From Devosia indica (GTDB lineage: Bacteria > Pseudomonadota > Alphaproteobacteria > Rhizobiales > Devosiaceae): 64,000 bases of DNA. The DNA is taken from positions 83,662 to 147,661 of the forward strand of contig NZ_PYVZ01000011.1 in the NCBI RefSeq assembly GCF_003056405.1, read 5' to 3'. The notes beneath the pieces are model-generated. The model was not told where the DNA came from, made no database searches, and was given only the letters and a program-made list of their open reading frames with translations. Both the position numbers and the translations under genes were made by a program. Shown in pieces: positions 36,171 to 47,483 of this stretch; position 1 is the first letter of the stretch, and each line of letters begins with the position of its first letter.

Positions 36171-37058
36171 ATGCCGTCGCTAAAGGACCTAAAAAACAGG
36201 ATCGACTCGGTCAGATCGACCCAGAAGATCACCAAGGCCATGCAGATGGTCGCGGCGGCAAAGCTCCGTCGCGCCCAGGAAGCAGCCGAGGCCGCTCGCC
36301 CCTATGCCGAGCGCATGGGCAAGGTCTTGGCCGCGCTTGGCGCAGTCTATGATGGACAGGAAAACGCCCCGGTGCTGCTTGGCGGCACGGGCAAGGATCA
36401 GGTGCATTTGCTGGTGGTTGCCACCGGTGAGCGCGGTCTGGCCGGCGGTTTCAACTCGTCGATCGCGCGCCTGGCCCGAGACCATGCCCAAAAGCTCATC
36501 GCCCAGGGCAAGACCGTCAAGTTCCTGACCGTGGGCCGCAAGGGCCACGATATCCTGCGCCGGCAATATCCGGAATTGATCGTGGACACGTTCAACTTCC
36601 GCGAAGTCAAGCAGGTGGGCTTCACCCAGGCCCAGCAGGTCGCCGACAAGGTGCTCGAGCTGTTTGCCGCCGGTGAGTTCGACGTCGCCACGCTGTTCTT
36701 TGCCAAGTTCGGTTCGGTGATCAGCCAGGTGCCGACGGCCCATCAGCTCATTCCGGCCAAGCTGGAAAAGGTCGAGGCCGAGGGTGACGTCAACACCCCC
36801 GCCGTGCCTTACGAATATGAGCCGAGCGAAGAAGCGATTGTCGAAGACCTGTTGCCGCGCAACATTTCCGTGCAGGTGCTGCGTGCCCTGCTCGAAAACA
36901 GCGCTTCGTTCTACGGTGCGCAGATGTCCGCGATGGACAATGCGACCCGCAATGCCGGCGAAATGATCAACAAGCTGCAGCTGAGCTATAACCGCCAGCG
37001 GCAAGCCCAGATCACCAAAGAACTCATCGAAATCATCTCGGGCGCGGAAGCGCTCTAA
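36171..37058 (+). CDS. atpG: ATP synthase F1 subunit gamma
   Basis: A 295-residue rotor-shaft protein: N-terminal coiled-coil helix with [20 protein letters not shown], central domain with [20 protein letters not shown], and the C-terminal helix [20 protein letters not shown] that enters the alpha/beta ring. It overlaps nothing and precedes atpD by 21 bases. Normal family length. Confidence 0.95.
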   Translation: MPSLKDLKNRIDSVRSTQKITKAMQMVAAAKLRRAQEAAEAARPYAERMGKVLAALGAVYDGQENAPVLLGGTGKDQVHLLVVATGERGLAGGFNSSIARLARDHAQKLIAQGKTVKFLTVGRKGHDILRRQYPELIVDTFNFREVKQVGFTQAQQVADKVLELFAAGEFDVATLFFAKFGSVISQVPTAHQLIPAKLEKVEAEGDVNTPAVPYEYEPSEEAIVEDLLPRNISVQVLRALLENSASFYGAQMSAMDNATRNAGEMINKLQLSYNRQRQAQITKELIEIISGAEAL

Positions 37059-38519
<1,461 letters not shown>

Positions 38520-38528
38520 TTGAGGCGC

Positions 38529-38547
38529 GGGGCCGCCTGGCGGCCCC
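38529..38547 (+). repeat. GC-rich hairpin between atpD and atpC
   Basis: GGGGCCG and CGGCCCC pair across five bases (nine pairs if the loop collapses). It lies nine bases after the atpD stop and has no T run, so it probably tunes relative expression or mRNA stability rather than ending transcription. Confidence 0.55.
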
Positions 38548-38608
38548 GGCACATCAGTTGTGATGGAGCTCGGCATCGCCCGGGCTCCACTGCCAAAGGA
38601 CCAAGAGA

Positions 38609-39034
38609 ATGGCTGAAGGCCTCAAGATCGAGATCGTGTCGCCAGAGCGGCTGGTGCTCTCCGAAACCGTTGTGTCGGTCACCGTGCCGGGCACGGAAGG
38701 CTATTTCACGGTCATGGACGACCATGCGCCGTTCATGACCACGCTCAAGCCCGGCTTCATCACCGTGACCAAGTCGGGGAGCGCGGCTGACGTCTATTTC
38801 GTCAAGGGCGGCTTTGCCGATGTGTCGGCCGCGGGGCTGACTATCCTGGCCGAGCAGTCGGTGCCGTTCGCCGAGTTCGACCATGGCGATCTGCAGGCGC
38901 AGATCAAGGCGGCAGAGGAAGAGCTCAGCCGCGCGGCAACGCCGGAAGACAAGTCCTATGCCCAGGAAGTGGTGTCGGCGCTTCTGAACCTGGCCATCGA
39001 ATCCCAGCATATCGACGGCGCACACGTTCACTAA
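38609..39034 (+). CDS. atpC: ATP synthase F1 subunit epsilon
   Basis: A 141-residue central-stalk subunit. The N-terminal beta sandwich shows KIEIVSPERLVLSETVVSVT and PGTEGYFTVMDDHAPFMTTL, the standard epsilon signature. The C-terminal helical part is short and ends ESQHIDGAHVH, as in other alphaproteobacteria where epsilon inhibition is weak. AGAGA-type ribosome-binding site precedes the start. A terminator follows at 39063-39090. Confidence 0.93.
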   Translation: MAEGLKIEIVSPERLVLSETVVSVTVPGTEGYFTVMDDHAPFMTTLKPGFITVTKSGSAADVYFVKGGFADVSAAGLTILAEQSVPFAEFDHGDLQAQIKAAEEELSRAATPEDKSYAQEVVSALLNLAIESQHIDGAHVH

Positions 39035-39062
39035 ACGGCTCACATCGAACGATAATTCCCAG

Positions 39063-39090
39063 GCTGTCCCAGATTTTGGGGCGGCTTTTT
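39063..39090 (+). terminator. Rho-independent terminator of the ATP synthase operon
   Basis: GCTGTCCCA and TGGGGCGGC form a nine-pair stem with two G-T wobbles and a five-base loop, followed directly by TTTTT (39086-39090). It lies 28 bases after atpC. Confidence 0.88.
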
Positions 39091-39242
39091 GCATCTGAAA
39101 TGAGCACTGCGCACAATCATTATGCAAGTCATTGATATGGCAGGAGTTTTTTCCGCCATAAACCAGCGATTAACGCTTCGGGCGCACTCTTGCCGCCGAT
39201 TGGTGGATGCCGGACAGAAGTCCGGTCTGCGGGGACGAGAAA

Positions 39243-41408
39243 ATGACCAAGCTACTGGGCAATCTGCGCCTGACCTTTGCCATCTCCGGCCTGACAATTG
39301 GGGCCATAGTCTTTGCCATAGCCGCCGTATTGGTCAGCCTGTTTGTCAGCCTGAGCGGATCGGTCGAACGGGACGCCACGGCGGCCCTGACCAATACAAC
39401 GCGCATCGCGGCGCAGATTTTCCAGGTCAACCTCCCCAGTCTGGAGGTGAGCGTCGGGGAGGCGGGCAATGTCGAAGCATTGACGGCCCGCAACATGCCT
39501 CGCTTCCGCAACCACAATGTCATCGACGCAGTAGCCGGCGTTTCCGGCGCGCATGTGGCGGTCTATGTATTCGACCCCGAGGTCAGCCCGGACTTCCTGG
39601 TCGGCAGCACCAGTCTCGCCGATGCTGCGGGCGAGCGCGTCATGGACATGCCCATCGTGGCGGGGACGACGCTGTTCGACACGCTGAGCGCCAATCAGTC
39701 GGTTCGTGACGAGACCATTGTCGATGGCCGGGACCACCTGGTGCGTTACGAACCAATTGCAACGGGTGAAGGCGTGGTCATCGGCGCGCTCATGGTGCTG
39801 GTGGACAAGGCGCCGTTCGAGGCGTTGCTGTCGCAGACCATGCTGGTGCTGGGTGGCACGAGCCTGCTGGCGGTCATTCTGGTGGCCCTTATTGCCCTAT
39901 GGGCCGCGCGGCTGCTCATCCGACCGATTCCGCACCTGGCCGCGGCCATGGACACGATTGCCGAAGGCGACCTGGATGCGGTGGTCCCCTACACCGAGCG
40001 GCGCAATGAAATCGGCGCGATGGCGCGGGCTGTGGAAGTGTTCCGCAGCAATGGCACGGAAAAGGCCGCGCTGGACGCGCAGGCCCGCCAGCACATGGCG
40101 GAGGCCGCCGATCATACGGGGCAATTGCAGGCCATTTCGCGCAGCCAGATCGTTGTCGAGTTCGATCTCGACGGCACCGTGCTGACGGCCAATGACAACT
40201 TCCTCGAGCTGCTGGGTTATCGGCTGGACGATGTGGCCGGGCGGCCCAATGCGCTTTTCCTGTTCGATGCCGATCCGGCCAGCAGCGCCTACAAGGATTT
40301 CTGGCGCGAGCTGGCCTCCGGTGCCTTCAAGAGCGGCGAGTATCGTCGTCGCGCCAGGGATGGCCGGGAAGTGTGGATCCAGAGCACGTTCACGCCGATC
40401 AGCGATACTGATGGCGTGCCCTACAAGATCGTGCAATTCGCGACCGATGTGACGGCACGCAAGCAGTCGGTGGCCACCATTGGCGCCGGTCTGAAAAGCC
40501 TGGCCGGGGGTGATCTCACTCATACGATCGACAATGCATTCCCGCCCGAGTTCGAAGACCTGCGGGTCGCTCTCAATGGCACGATCACCCGATTTGCCGA
40601 GGTGGTTGGACAGTTGCGGGTGACCACACGCTCGCTGCGGACCGCCAGCGGCGAGCTGCTGAGCGGAGCCAACGACCTCAGCGAGCGCACCACACGCCAG
40701 GCAGCGACCATCGAGGAAACCTCGGCGGCGATGGAAGAACTGGCTGGAACCGTGGCCAGCAATGCGGGCATGGCCGAGGACGCTGCCGGCAAGGCGGAAA
40801 CCGTGGCCAAGGCTGCAGCCGAGAGCGGCGCGGTGATGGGTGAAGCGACAGGCGCGATGGAGCGAATCACCCAGTCCTCAGCCAAGATCTCCAACATTAT
40901 CGGCATGATCGACGATATCGCCTTCCAGACCAATCTGCTGGCGCTCAATGCTTCGGTGGAGGCGGCCCGCGCCGGTGACGCCGGCAAGGGCTTTGCCGTG
41001 GTGGCCGTGGAAGTGCGGCGCCTGGCGCAATCGGCGGCTCAGGCGTCGTCCGAGGTCAAGGCGCTGGTGGAAAAGAGCGCAGAGGAGGTCAAGGGTGGTT
41101 CAAGCCTGGTCGCCGCGGCCGGCGAGCGGCTCAAGTCGATGCTTGATGCGGTTGAGGAGAACAGCGCGCTGGTGCGGACTATCGCCAGGGCGAGCCGGGA
41201 GCAGGCCGCCTCGATCGAGGAGGTCAATACGGCGGTGCGCACACTCGATCAGATGACCCAGCACAATGCGGCGCTGGTGGAACAGACCAATGCGGTGATT
41301 GCCCAGACTGAAGGGCAGACGCAGACGCTGGACGGCATTGTCGACATCTTCCAGCTTGCCGATACGGCGGATGCGCCAGAGGCTGGGGTGCCCCGCCGGG
41401 CGGCATAA
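39243..41408 (+). CDS. Methyl-accepting chemotaxis protein with PAS domain
   Basis: A 721-residue chemoreceptor. Membrane helix at residues 16-38, a periplasmic sensor of about 155 residues resembling a single Cache fold, a second membrane helix at about 199-225, HAMP ([20 protein letters not shown]), then a PAS domain at about 296-410 ([20 protein letters not shown]). The signalling tip is [20 protein letters not shown]. It thus can sense both outside and inside signals. The C-terminus ends VPRRAA with no CheR pentapeptide, unlike the receptor at 20268. The ATG at 39243 follows GGGGACGAG. Confidence 0.9.
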   Translation: MTKLLGNLRLTFAISGLTIGAIVFAIAAVLVSLFVSLSGSVERDATAALTNTTRIAAQIFQVNLPSLEVSVGEAGNVEALTARNMPRFRNHNVIDAVAGVSGAHVAVYVFDPEVSPDFLVGSTSLADAAGERVMDMPIVAGTTLFDTLSANQSVRDETIVDGRDHLVRYEPIATGEGVVIGALMVLVDKAPFEALLSQTMLVLGGTSLLAVILVALIALWAARLLIRPIPHLAAAMDTIAEGDLDAVVPYTERRNEIGAMARAVEVFRSNGTEKAALDAQARQHMAEAADHTGQLQAISRSQIVVEFDLDGTVLTANDNFLELLGYRLDDVAGRPNALFLFDADPASSAYKDFWRELASGAFKSGEYRRRARDGREVWIQSTFTPISDTDGVPYKIVQFATDVTARKQSVATIGAGLKSLAGGDLTHTIDNAFPPEFEDLRVALNGTITRFAEVVGQLRVTTRSLRTASGELLSGANDLSERTTRQAATIEETSAAMEELAGTVASNAGMAEDAAGKAETVAKAAAESGAVMGEATGAMERITQSSAKISNIIGMIDDIAFQTNLLALNASVEAARAGDAGKGFAVVAVEVRRLAQSAAQASSEVKALVEKSAEEVKGGSSLVAAAGERLKSMLDAVEENSALVRTIARASREQAASIEEVNTAVRTLDQMTQHNAALVEQTNAVIAQTEGQTQTLDGIVDIFQLADTADAPEAGVPRRAA

Positions 41409-41413
41409 TCCCG

Positions 41414-42103
41414 CTATTGCTGGAGCGCGGCGTCCACCAGGGCCCGCGCATGCAGATCGGTGGTGTCATAGGTGGGAAGGGTGCTGGTCGCGTCGTCGAT
41501 CAGCATGCCGATTTCTGTACAGCCCAGAATGACCGCCTGGGCGCCGCGCGCGGCCATGCGGTCAATTGCCGCCTGGTAGATCCGGCGTGACTCCTCTCGG
41601 ACAATGCCCTTGCACAATTCCTCGTAGATGATGCCGTTGAGATTGGTATGATCCACCTCGGGCACCAGCACATTGAGGCCGTGACTGACCAGGCGCTGCT
41701 TGTAGAAATCCATTTCCATGGTGAAGCGGGTGCCGAGCAGGCCCACCGTGTCATAGCCGTCGCCGAGCAGGGCCTGGGCGGTCGGGTCGGCAATGTGGAT
41801 GAAGGGCGTGCCGACCCCTTCGAGCATGATATCGGACACCACATGCATGGTGTTGGTGGCGAGCCCCAGCACCTCTGCACCGGCGCGCACCAGGCCCTGG
41901 GCAACCGTGTTCAGCTGCCGTCCGGCGGCATCCCAATTGCCCGCCGACTGCATCTCGGCAATCGGGGCGAAGTCGACCGAGTGCATGATGACAGGCGCCG
42001 AATGCAGCCCGCCCAGCCGCCGCGCCGTTTCCTGGTTGAGAATGCGATAATAATGGGCGCTGGATTCCCAGCTCATGCCGCCGATCAGGCCGATGGTTTT
42101 CAT
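41414..42103 (-). CDS. Aspartate/glutamate racemase family protein lacking the first catalytic Cys
   Basis: A 229-residue protein of the YgeA/aspartate racemase group: MKTIGLIGGMSWESSAHYY is the family start, TPFIHIADPTAQAL and the late VILGCTEIGMLIDD are conserved. Racemases of this family need two Cys. The second is present in GCTEIG, but the first, normally in CTNTMH, is replaced: the sequence reads GLATNTMH. The protein may therefore be a one-base racemase, a different isomerase or a catalytically altered enzyme. Last gene of a minus-strand run, nine bases after rppH. Confidence 0.85.
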   Translation of the reverse strand: MKTIGLIGGMSWESSAHYYRILNQETARRLGGLHSAPVIMHSVDFAPIAEMQSAGNWDAAGRQLNTVAQGLVRAGAEVLGLATNTMHVVSDIMLEGVGTPFIHIADPTAQALLGDGYDTVGLLGTRFTMEMDFYKQRLVSHGLNVLVPEVDHTNLNGIIYEELCKGIVREESRRIYQAAIDRMAARGAQAVILGCTEIGMLIDDATSTLPTYDTTDLHARALVDAALQQ

Positions 42104-42112
42104 GGGCTAGGC

Positions 42113-42652
42113 TCACACATGGGTAAAGCGTTGCGGTATGTCGCGAAAAGCCTCAACCACCTTTTCATAGGCGGGCCGCTTGAACGGCACAATGAGGCTG
42201 GGCGCGCGGCTCAGCTTCTCCCACCGCCAGGCATTGAACTCGGGTGGATGCTTGCCGCCGGCCGGCTCGGCAACGTCGATCTCGCTTTCATCGCCGGTAA
42301 AGGCAAAGGCAAACCAGCGCTGGCGCTGGCCGCGATACTTGCCTTTCCAGGCCTTGCCCAAAACGTCGTCCGGCAGGTCGTAATAGATCCATTCCGGCGC
42401 CTCGGCGAGCAGGCTCACCGAGGTCATATTGGTTTCTTCGTGCAATTCGCGCAGAGCCGCCCCCAGCGGGTCCTCACCCTTGTCGATGCCACCCTGAGGC
42501 ATTTGCCAGGCCGAACCGTGGGCCGCAGACTGGTCCGGGTCGCCCGCGCTCTTGCGGTGCCCCATGAACACATTGCCATGGGCATTGAACACGGCAATGC
42601 CGACGCAGTCGCGATAGGGCAGGGCGTTTCGATCAGGCGGGGTGTCGGACAT
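42113..42652 (-). CDS. rppH: RNA pyrophosphohydrolase
   Basis: A 179-residue Nudix enzyme that removes pyrophosphate from 5'-triphosphate RNA ends and so triggers RNase E decay. Nudix core is GAALRELHEETNMTSV following QMPQGGIDKGEDP. YRDCVGIAVFNAHGNVFMGH near the N-terminus and the late PSLIVPFKRPAYEKVVEAF are typical of RppH. The ATG at 42652 (MSDTPPDRN) is favoured over an upstream in-frame ATG at 42718 by its family-like length. It lies nine bases before the racemase gene and 69 bases after the deacetylase gene. Confidence 0.9.
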   Translation of the reverse strand: MSDTPPDRNALPYRDCVGIAVFNAHGNVFMGHRKSAGDPDQSAAHGSAWQMPQGGIDKGEDPLGAALRELHEETNMTSVSLLAEAPEWIYYDLPDDVLGKAWKGKYRGQRQRWFAFAFTGDESEIDVAEPAGGKHPPEFNAWRWEKLSRAPSLIVPFKRPAYEKVVEAFRDIPQRFTHV

Positions 42653-42721
42653 GTTGGTCGGGCCTTTATCTGTCGCATACGCTGGTCGAACGACCGGCGG
42701 TCGCCCAAGCGGCGTCATGCG

Positions 42722-43870
42722 CTATTGCATCAGCGCGCTGGCCGGAACCAGCGCAATGCCCTTGGCATCGAGCTCGCGCGACCATTCGGAGACGGCCTGC
42801 ACCGATATGGGCAGGGCGCTGATAATACCAAGGGCGCTGCCAGTATCCATGGCCTGGGCCTCAAGGCTGGCAAGTGCTGAGAGAATGGATGCGCGAGCCG
42901 GATTGGCGTCGATCACTTGGCCCGCACGGCCAAAGGGCACATTGTTGGCGCCGGCGAGCTGGGCGGCGACCGAGCGGTTCGACGAGCCGTCGTCAAGATA
43001 GCCCAGCCCCCGGGCGCCGAGCTCTTCCATGATCGGCGCCATGTCAGTGGCCGAGGCGGTAAAGCGCGCGCCCATATTGTTGATGACCCCGAAATAGCCG
43101 CCGAAACGGGCCATCAGCCAGAATAGTTTTTCGAGATTGTCGCGCGGCGTCTCGCCGGTCAGGATGGTGTGCGGGCCGGGATCGTTCTGCGGATAGTCGA
43201 AGGGCTCGAGGGGAATCTCGAGCATGACTTCGTGGCCCGCCGTACGTGCGGCGGCCACCGTGCTGGGCAGGGAGCGGCCATAGGGCGCAAAGGCCAGGGT
43301 CACTTCGTCGGGCAGTTGATCGATGGTATCGAGCGATCCCTGCTCGTTGATTCCCAGCCCGGTCACGACAATGGCGATCATGGGTTGTCCGGATGCTGCC
43401 GCAGTCCCGGCATTGCGGCGATAGGCCAGGAAGGGCGTCAGGCCCGTGCCGGACATGCGGGGAATGGCGCCATGGGCCGTTTCTTCGCTCAGGTCCGGCA
43501 GGACACCGAAATTGTCCGGGACCTGACCCGGTGCCGGCGTGGCGCTCCCGGGCGCAGGAACCGCGATCATGGAGCCATCGGCCGGGAATTGCCCGGGATC
43601 GGCAGTGATGGTGGCCGGTCCGGTCGCTGCACTCCGGGCAATGCTATTGCCATCGCGCGTGGAGGTAATCGCTACTTCGGCGCTGGGGCGGCCACCATCG
43701 GGATCTTCGACCAGGACCAGGCGCAGGGCCACCCCGCCAATGATAAGGAAAATGGCGATGAACAGCAGGCGCGCCAGCGGAAAGTGGAACTTGGCGGCCT
43801 TTTCCTGCTTCTGGCGCCGACGACCGGTGAGCGGTGTGGACAGATCATTGGCCATTGGCGCTTCGCTCAT
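42722..43870 (-). CDS. Divergent polysaccharide deacetylase (YibQ-like)
   Basis: A 382-residue protein with a single N-terminal anchor (about residues 32-52), a low-complexity Pro/Ala linker to about 150, and a divergent NodB-like domain: IAIVVTGLGINEQGSLDTID, EVMLEIPLEPFDYPQNDPGP and YFGVINNMGARFTASATDMA. This family (DUF610/COG2861) lies next to envC and ctpA in many proteobacteria, is thought to act on peptidoglycan-related sugars and lacks some metal ligands of true deacetylases. ATG at 43870; a second ATG five codons later is possible. It follows ctpA with a gap of 110 bases. Confidence 0.85.
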   Translation of the reverse strand: MSEAPMANDLSTPLTGRRRQKQEKAAKFHFPLARLLFIAIFLIIGGVALRLVLVEDPDGGRPSAEVAITSTRDGNSIARSAATGPATITADPGQFPADGSMIAVPAPGSATPAPGQVPDNFGVLPDLSEETAHGAIPRMSGTGLTPFLAYRRNAGTAAASGQPMIAIVVTGLGINEQGSLDTIDQLPDEVTLAFAPYGRSLPSTVAAARTAGHEVMLEIPLEPFDYPQNDPGPHTILTGETPRDNLEKLFWLMARFGGYFGVINNMGARFTASATDMAPIMEELGARGLGYLDDGSSNRSVAAQLAGANNVPFGRAGQVIDANPARASILSALASLEAQAMDTGSALGIISALPISVQAVSEWSRELDAKGIALVPASALMQ

Positions 43871-43980
43871 CTCCGGCTGGAGCTTTGTACCGTCGTATTG
43901 CTGACCCGCAAGGTCACAGCTTGCCCTGGGATGCGGCGCGAATCAGCTCCGCCGCATCTCCAGTCTATCATGGCGCCTTG

Positions 43981-45414
43981 CTATTCGGCTGTTGGCGGAA
44001 AAGCCGGGTCGGTCTCTTCGCCCTTGATCAGGCGGAGAGCGTATTGGAGCTGGGTGTCCTCCGCCTTGTCGGCCGGGACATAGACCGAGGAACCGACGCT
44101 GGCCTCTTCCTGGCCTTCGACGGTGATATGACCCTCCAGCCCGGCCTCGCCGATAATCTCGTCGCGGCCCTGGAATTCCTCGGGGACAACCTGGCGCACC
44201 TCAATGTCCGGGGTGATGCCCAGCGCCTGGATCGAGCGGTTATTGGGCGTGTAGTAGCGCGCCGTGGTCAACCGCATGGCCCCGTCCGGCCCAAGGGAAA
44301 TGATGGACTGGACCGAGCCCTTGCCGAAGGAGCGGGTGCCAACCAGTGTGGCACGCTTGTGATCCTGCAGGGCGCCAGCAACAATCTCGGAGGCCGAGGC
44401 GGAGCCACCATTGATCAGCACGACCAGGGGCACATCGGCGATGCGGGCATCAAGCGGGTCGGGCGCGGCATCGTAACGGGCGCTTTCGGTTTCCGAGCGG
44501 CCGCGGGTCAGGACCACGGCGCCGCGATTGAGGAAGGCGTCGGCGACATAGACTGACTGATCGACCAGTCCGCCCGGATTATTACGCAGGTCGAGAATGA
44601 TGCCCTGCGGCGGGACGTCATTGCGCTCGGCATAAATATCCTCAATGGCGCGTTCGATGCCGACAAAGGCCTGTTCGGAGAAGCGCGACAGGCGCAGCAC
44701 GGCAATGTCGCCTTCGCCTTCGGTTTCCCCGCCCTCCATGCTCCAGCGCACAGCGCGCATGGAGATGATGCCGCGGGTCAACTCGAATTCGAGCGGCTCA
44801 TCGACACCTTCGCGGAACACGGTGATGACGACATTGGTGCCGACCTCACCGCGCATTTTTTCAACGGCCTCGTCCTGGGTCATGCCTTGAACCTGCTGGC
44901 CATCGATTTCGATGATGAGGTCGTTGGAAAGGATGCCGGCGCGGGCGGCAGGCGTATCATCGATGGGCGACACAACCTTGATCAGGCCTTCTTCCATGAT
45001 GATCTCGACACCCAGTCCACCGAACTGGCCAGAGGTATCCTCGCGCATGTCGGCATATTCGATGGGCGGCAGGTAGCCCGAATGCGGATCGAGCGAGGTC
45101 AGCATGCCCTGAATGGCGGCCCGGATCAGTTCCTGCTCATTGGGCGGATCGACATATTCGGACCGGATGCGGTCGAAGATTTCGCCGAACAGGTTGAGAT
45201 CGGAATAGATTTCGAGTGGATCGCGGGGCGCAGCAGAGCGCTCGGCGGCTGTTGGCTCAGCCTCCTCTCCGCTGGGATTGGGGTCGAGCTGCTCTTCAAT
45301 CGGCGCAGGATCGGCGGGGGCCTGGGCGAGCAACTGGTCCTGAGCGATCAGCACGGTGGCGGGCACCAGCACTGCTGCTCCGAGGGCAGCAAGGCGAAGG
45401 GTGGTCAGGCGCAT
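43981..45414 (-). CDS. ctpA: Carboxyl-terminal processing protease (S41 family)
   Basis: A 477-residue periplasmic serine protease with a signal peptide (about 1-25), an N-terminal helical cap, a PDZ domain near residues 135-205 (GQFGGLGVEIIMEEGLIKVV) and a catalytic core. The Ser/Lys dyad is visible in VLINGGSASASEIVAGALQD and SFGKGSVQSI. CtpA processes or degrades cell-envelope proteins, including murein hydrolases. It lies eight bases behind envC, which supports a joint role in septum peptidoglycan turnover. Confidence 0.93.
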   Translation of the reverse strand: MRLTTLRLAALGAAVLVPATVLIAQDQLLAQAPADPAPIEEQLDPNPSGEEAEPTAAERSAAPRDPLEIYSDLNLFGEIFDRIRSEYVDPPNEQELIRAAIQGMLTSLDPHSGYLPPIEYADMREDTSGQFGGLGVEIIMEEGLIKVVSPIDDTPAARAGILSNDLIIEIDGQQVQGMTQDEAVEKMRGEVGTNVVITVFREGVDEPLEFELTRGIISMRAVRWSMEGGETEGEGDIAVLRLSRFSEQAFVGIERAIEDIYAERNDVPPQGIILDLRNNPGGLVDQSVYVADAFLNRGAVVLTRGRSETESARYDAAPDPLDARIADVPLVVLINGGSASASEIVAGALQDHKRATLVGTRSFGKGSVQSIISLGPDGAMRLTTARYYTPNNRSIQALGITPDIEVRQVVPEEFQGRDEIIGEAGLEGHITVEGQEEASVGSSVYVPADKAEDTQLQYALRLIKGEETDPAFPPTAE

Positions 45415-45421
45415 GGATTAC

Positions 45422-46840
45422 TTATCCCGTTTGTTCTTGGCTGGCCCACCACCCGGCCGGGTCGAAAGGCTCGTTGTTTTCTCGCAGTTCAATATAGAGG
45501 GTCGGCTGGTCGTTTCCAGCATTGGTGCTGACCGTGCGCCCAATTGTGCGTGATCCCATGGTTCCGAGGGGCTCGCCCATCTGCACGAACTGACCGATCT
45601 CGGCGGTGATTGTGTCAAGGCCAGCAAGCAGCGCCGTATAGCCTCCACCGGCATTGAGAATGACGATCTGGCCATAATTGAGGTAGGGGCCCTTGTAGAG
45701 CACCCAACCGTCAGCCGGAGCGAGCACCTGTGCCTCGGCGCGGGTGACGATGGATTGACCCTGGGCGATGCCGCCCCGCCCGTCATTGGCGCCGAAATCG
45801 ACCACCGTCACGCCATTGGCCGGCGGCACCAGATAGCCATTGGCGAGCGGGAAGGGTACGGCAGGCTGGGTGCGGGCCGGATCTGCGAAGGCCAGCTCGA
45901 TGGCCTCGGGCGAAAGCTGGGGCAGGTCAGGATCGGTCGTCGCGGGGGCCGCAGTGGCGCCAGCAGCGGCTCGTTCAGACAGGGCGCCGATCAATTCGCG
46001 CAAGGTGCTGGCGCGTTCGGCCAGGGCGACGGCCTCTGCCTGCTCGGCCTCGAGTTCGGCGCTCATCTGGGTGATGCCGGCCCGGCGTGCAGCGATCAGC
46101 GTGGCGATGCGCAATTGCTCTTCTTCGAGCACCTCGTGATTGGCCCTGAGGGTTTCTTCCTCGGCCATGGCAGCCAGCTTGATGTCGGTCAGAGCCTGCA
46201 GATCGGCGGCGACCGTGTCGGCCTGGGCGCGCAATTGCGGCAGAATGGCTGCAATCAGCATGGCACCGCGTGCCGAACCCAGGGCATCACCGGGATCAAC
46301 AATCAGGGCCGGAGGCGGATTGAGCGAAATGCGCTGCAGCGCAGCCAGCACATTGGCAATCTCGGCGTCCGCACCATCCAGGCGGCCGCGCACTTCGAGC
46401 TCGCGCACGATCAGGTCGGAAATGCGCTCTTCGACATCGGCGACCTCGATTTCAGCCAGCTTGACCCGCTGGGCCGCGGCGATGAGGGCGGCATTCTGCT
46501 GGGTGCGATCCCCTTCCATGGCGGCGATTTCGGCCTTGAGCGCCTCGATGCGTTCGCGGCTGAGCGAGAGGGTGGCTTCAACCTCTTCGAGATCCGCGGC
46601 ATTGTCGTCAGCCGGGCCGGCAGTCTCGTCAGCGGGTGTTGCGGGATCGTCCACCGGGGTTTGCGCCACAGCCTCGCTGGCCGGGTCGAGCGGCAATGCG
46701 GGGCGCAACTCCACCCCGGGTGCGGTGTCGGGTGCTGGTTCGGGCGCTTCAGTCTGGGCCAGGATGGGCCAAGCCGCCGCGCCGGTCAGCAGGGCGCCCA
46801 CCAGCAGCGCCTTGATACGATGTGCCGGCCGCAATGGCAT
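45422..46840 (-). CDS. envC: EnvC-like murein hydrolase activator
   Basis: A 472-residue periplasmic protein with a signal peptide (about 1-28), a low-complexity Glu/Pro/Ala linker to about residue 75, a coiled coil to roughly 300 (for example EVEATLSLSRERIEALKAEI) and a LytM/M23-like domain from about 350 (LVPPANGVTVVDFGANDGRG). The second metal motif of active M23 peptidases is lost: GGGYTALLAGLD has no HxH. So it should activate amidases rather than cleave peptidoglycan itself. Start at 46840 follows GGAG; the frame extends to 46885 but without a signal peptide. Confidence 0.88.
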   Translation of the reverse strand: MPLRPAHRIKALLVGALLTGAAAWPILAQTEAPEPAPDTAPGVELRPALPLDPASEAVAQTPVDDPATPADETAGPADDNAADLEEVEATLSLSRERIEALKAEIAAMEGDRTQQNAALIAAAQRVKLAEIEVADVEERISDLIVRELEVRGRLDGADAEIANVLAALQRISLNPPPALIVDPGDALGSARGAMLIAAILPQLRAQADTVAADLQALTDIKLAAMAEEETLRANHEVLEEEQLRIATLIAARRAGITQMSAELEAEQAEAVALAERASTLRELIGALSERAAAGATAAPATTDPDLPQLSPEAIELAFADPARTQPAVPFPLANGYLVPPANGVTVVDFGANDGRGGIAQGQSIVTRAEAQVLAPADGWVLYKGPYLNYGQIVILNAGGGYTALLAGLDTITAEIGQFVQMGEPLGTMGSRTIGRTVSTNAGNDQPTLYIELRENNEPFDPAGWWASQEQTG

Positions 46841-46943
46841 GGCGTCTCCAGAAAAAGGGCGAGGCCCCGAATCAATTGGGGGCACTCTAGCAAGTCCGAG
46901 GCAAACCGCCGGTTAACAATGCTTAACCATAATTTGTGATGCG

Positions 46944-47426
46944 CTAGTCGCCCCGGTGATATGGATGACCTGACAATATGGTGGTTGTGCGATAGAGCTG
47001 TTCGGCCAGCATGATGCGCACCAATTGGTGCGGCCAGACCATGGGCGAGAAACTGACCACCAGATCGGCGGAGCGCACAAATTCGGGATCGATGCCATCG
47101 GCACCGCCGATGACAAAACCAATGGCCGGGCGCCCATCATCGCGCCAGCGACCGATCTGGGCAGCGAAACTTTCTGAATCGATGGCCTTGCCGCGCTCAT
47201 CGAGCATCACGGTAACACCTTGGGGCAGTGCCGTACGCAACGCCCTGGCCTCCTCGGCCTTGCGGGCGGCGGCGGAGCCGGCGCGTGATTCATTGATTTC
47301 GGTGACGTCAAAGCCGGTGAGCGCCAGGGGCTTGCCGCTGGCGCCGGCGCGGTCGAGATAACGGGCCACAAGCTCGCGCTCTGGCCCGTTTTTCATCCGG
47401 CCAATGGCCGCTATCGCAATGCGCAT
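46944..47426 (-). CDS. rlmH: 23S rRNA pseudouridine-1915 N3-methyltransferase
   Basis: A 160-residue SPOUT methyltransferase. It begins MRIAIAAIGRMKNGPERELV, has FVIGGADGIDPEF with the trefoil-knot SAM-binding loop, and ends ILSGHPYHRGD, the invariant C-terminal YHR used in catalysis. It methylates pseudouridine 1915 in helix 69 of 23S rRNA in assembled 70S ribosomes. Follows rsfS by 57 bases on the same strand, an arrangement conserved in many bacteria. Confidence 0.95.
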   Translation of the reverse strand: MRIAIAAIGRMKNGPERELVARYLDRAGASGKPLALTGFDVTEINESRAGSAAARKAEEARALRTALPQGVTVMLDERGKAIDSESFAAQIGRWRDDGRPAIGFVIGGADGIDPEFVRSADLVVSFSPMVWPHQLVRIMLAEQLYRTTTILSGHPYHRGD

Positions 47427-47483
47427 GTGTGTCTATGCCGTCTCGGCTGGCCCGAAAGCTGTCGCCCAGCCGTCGGGCGCAGG

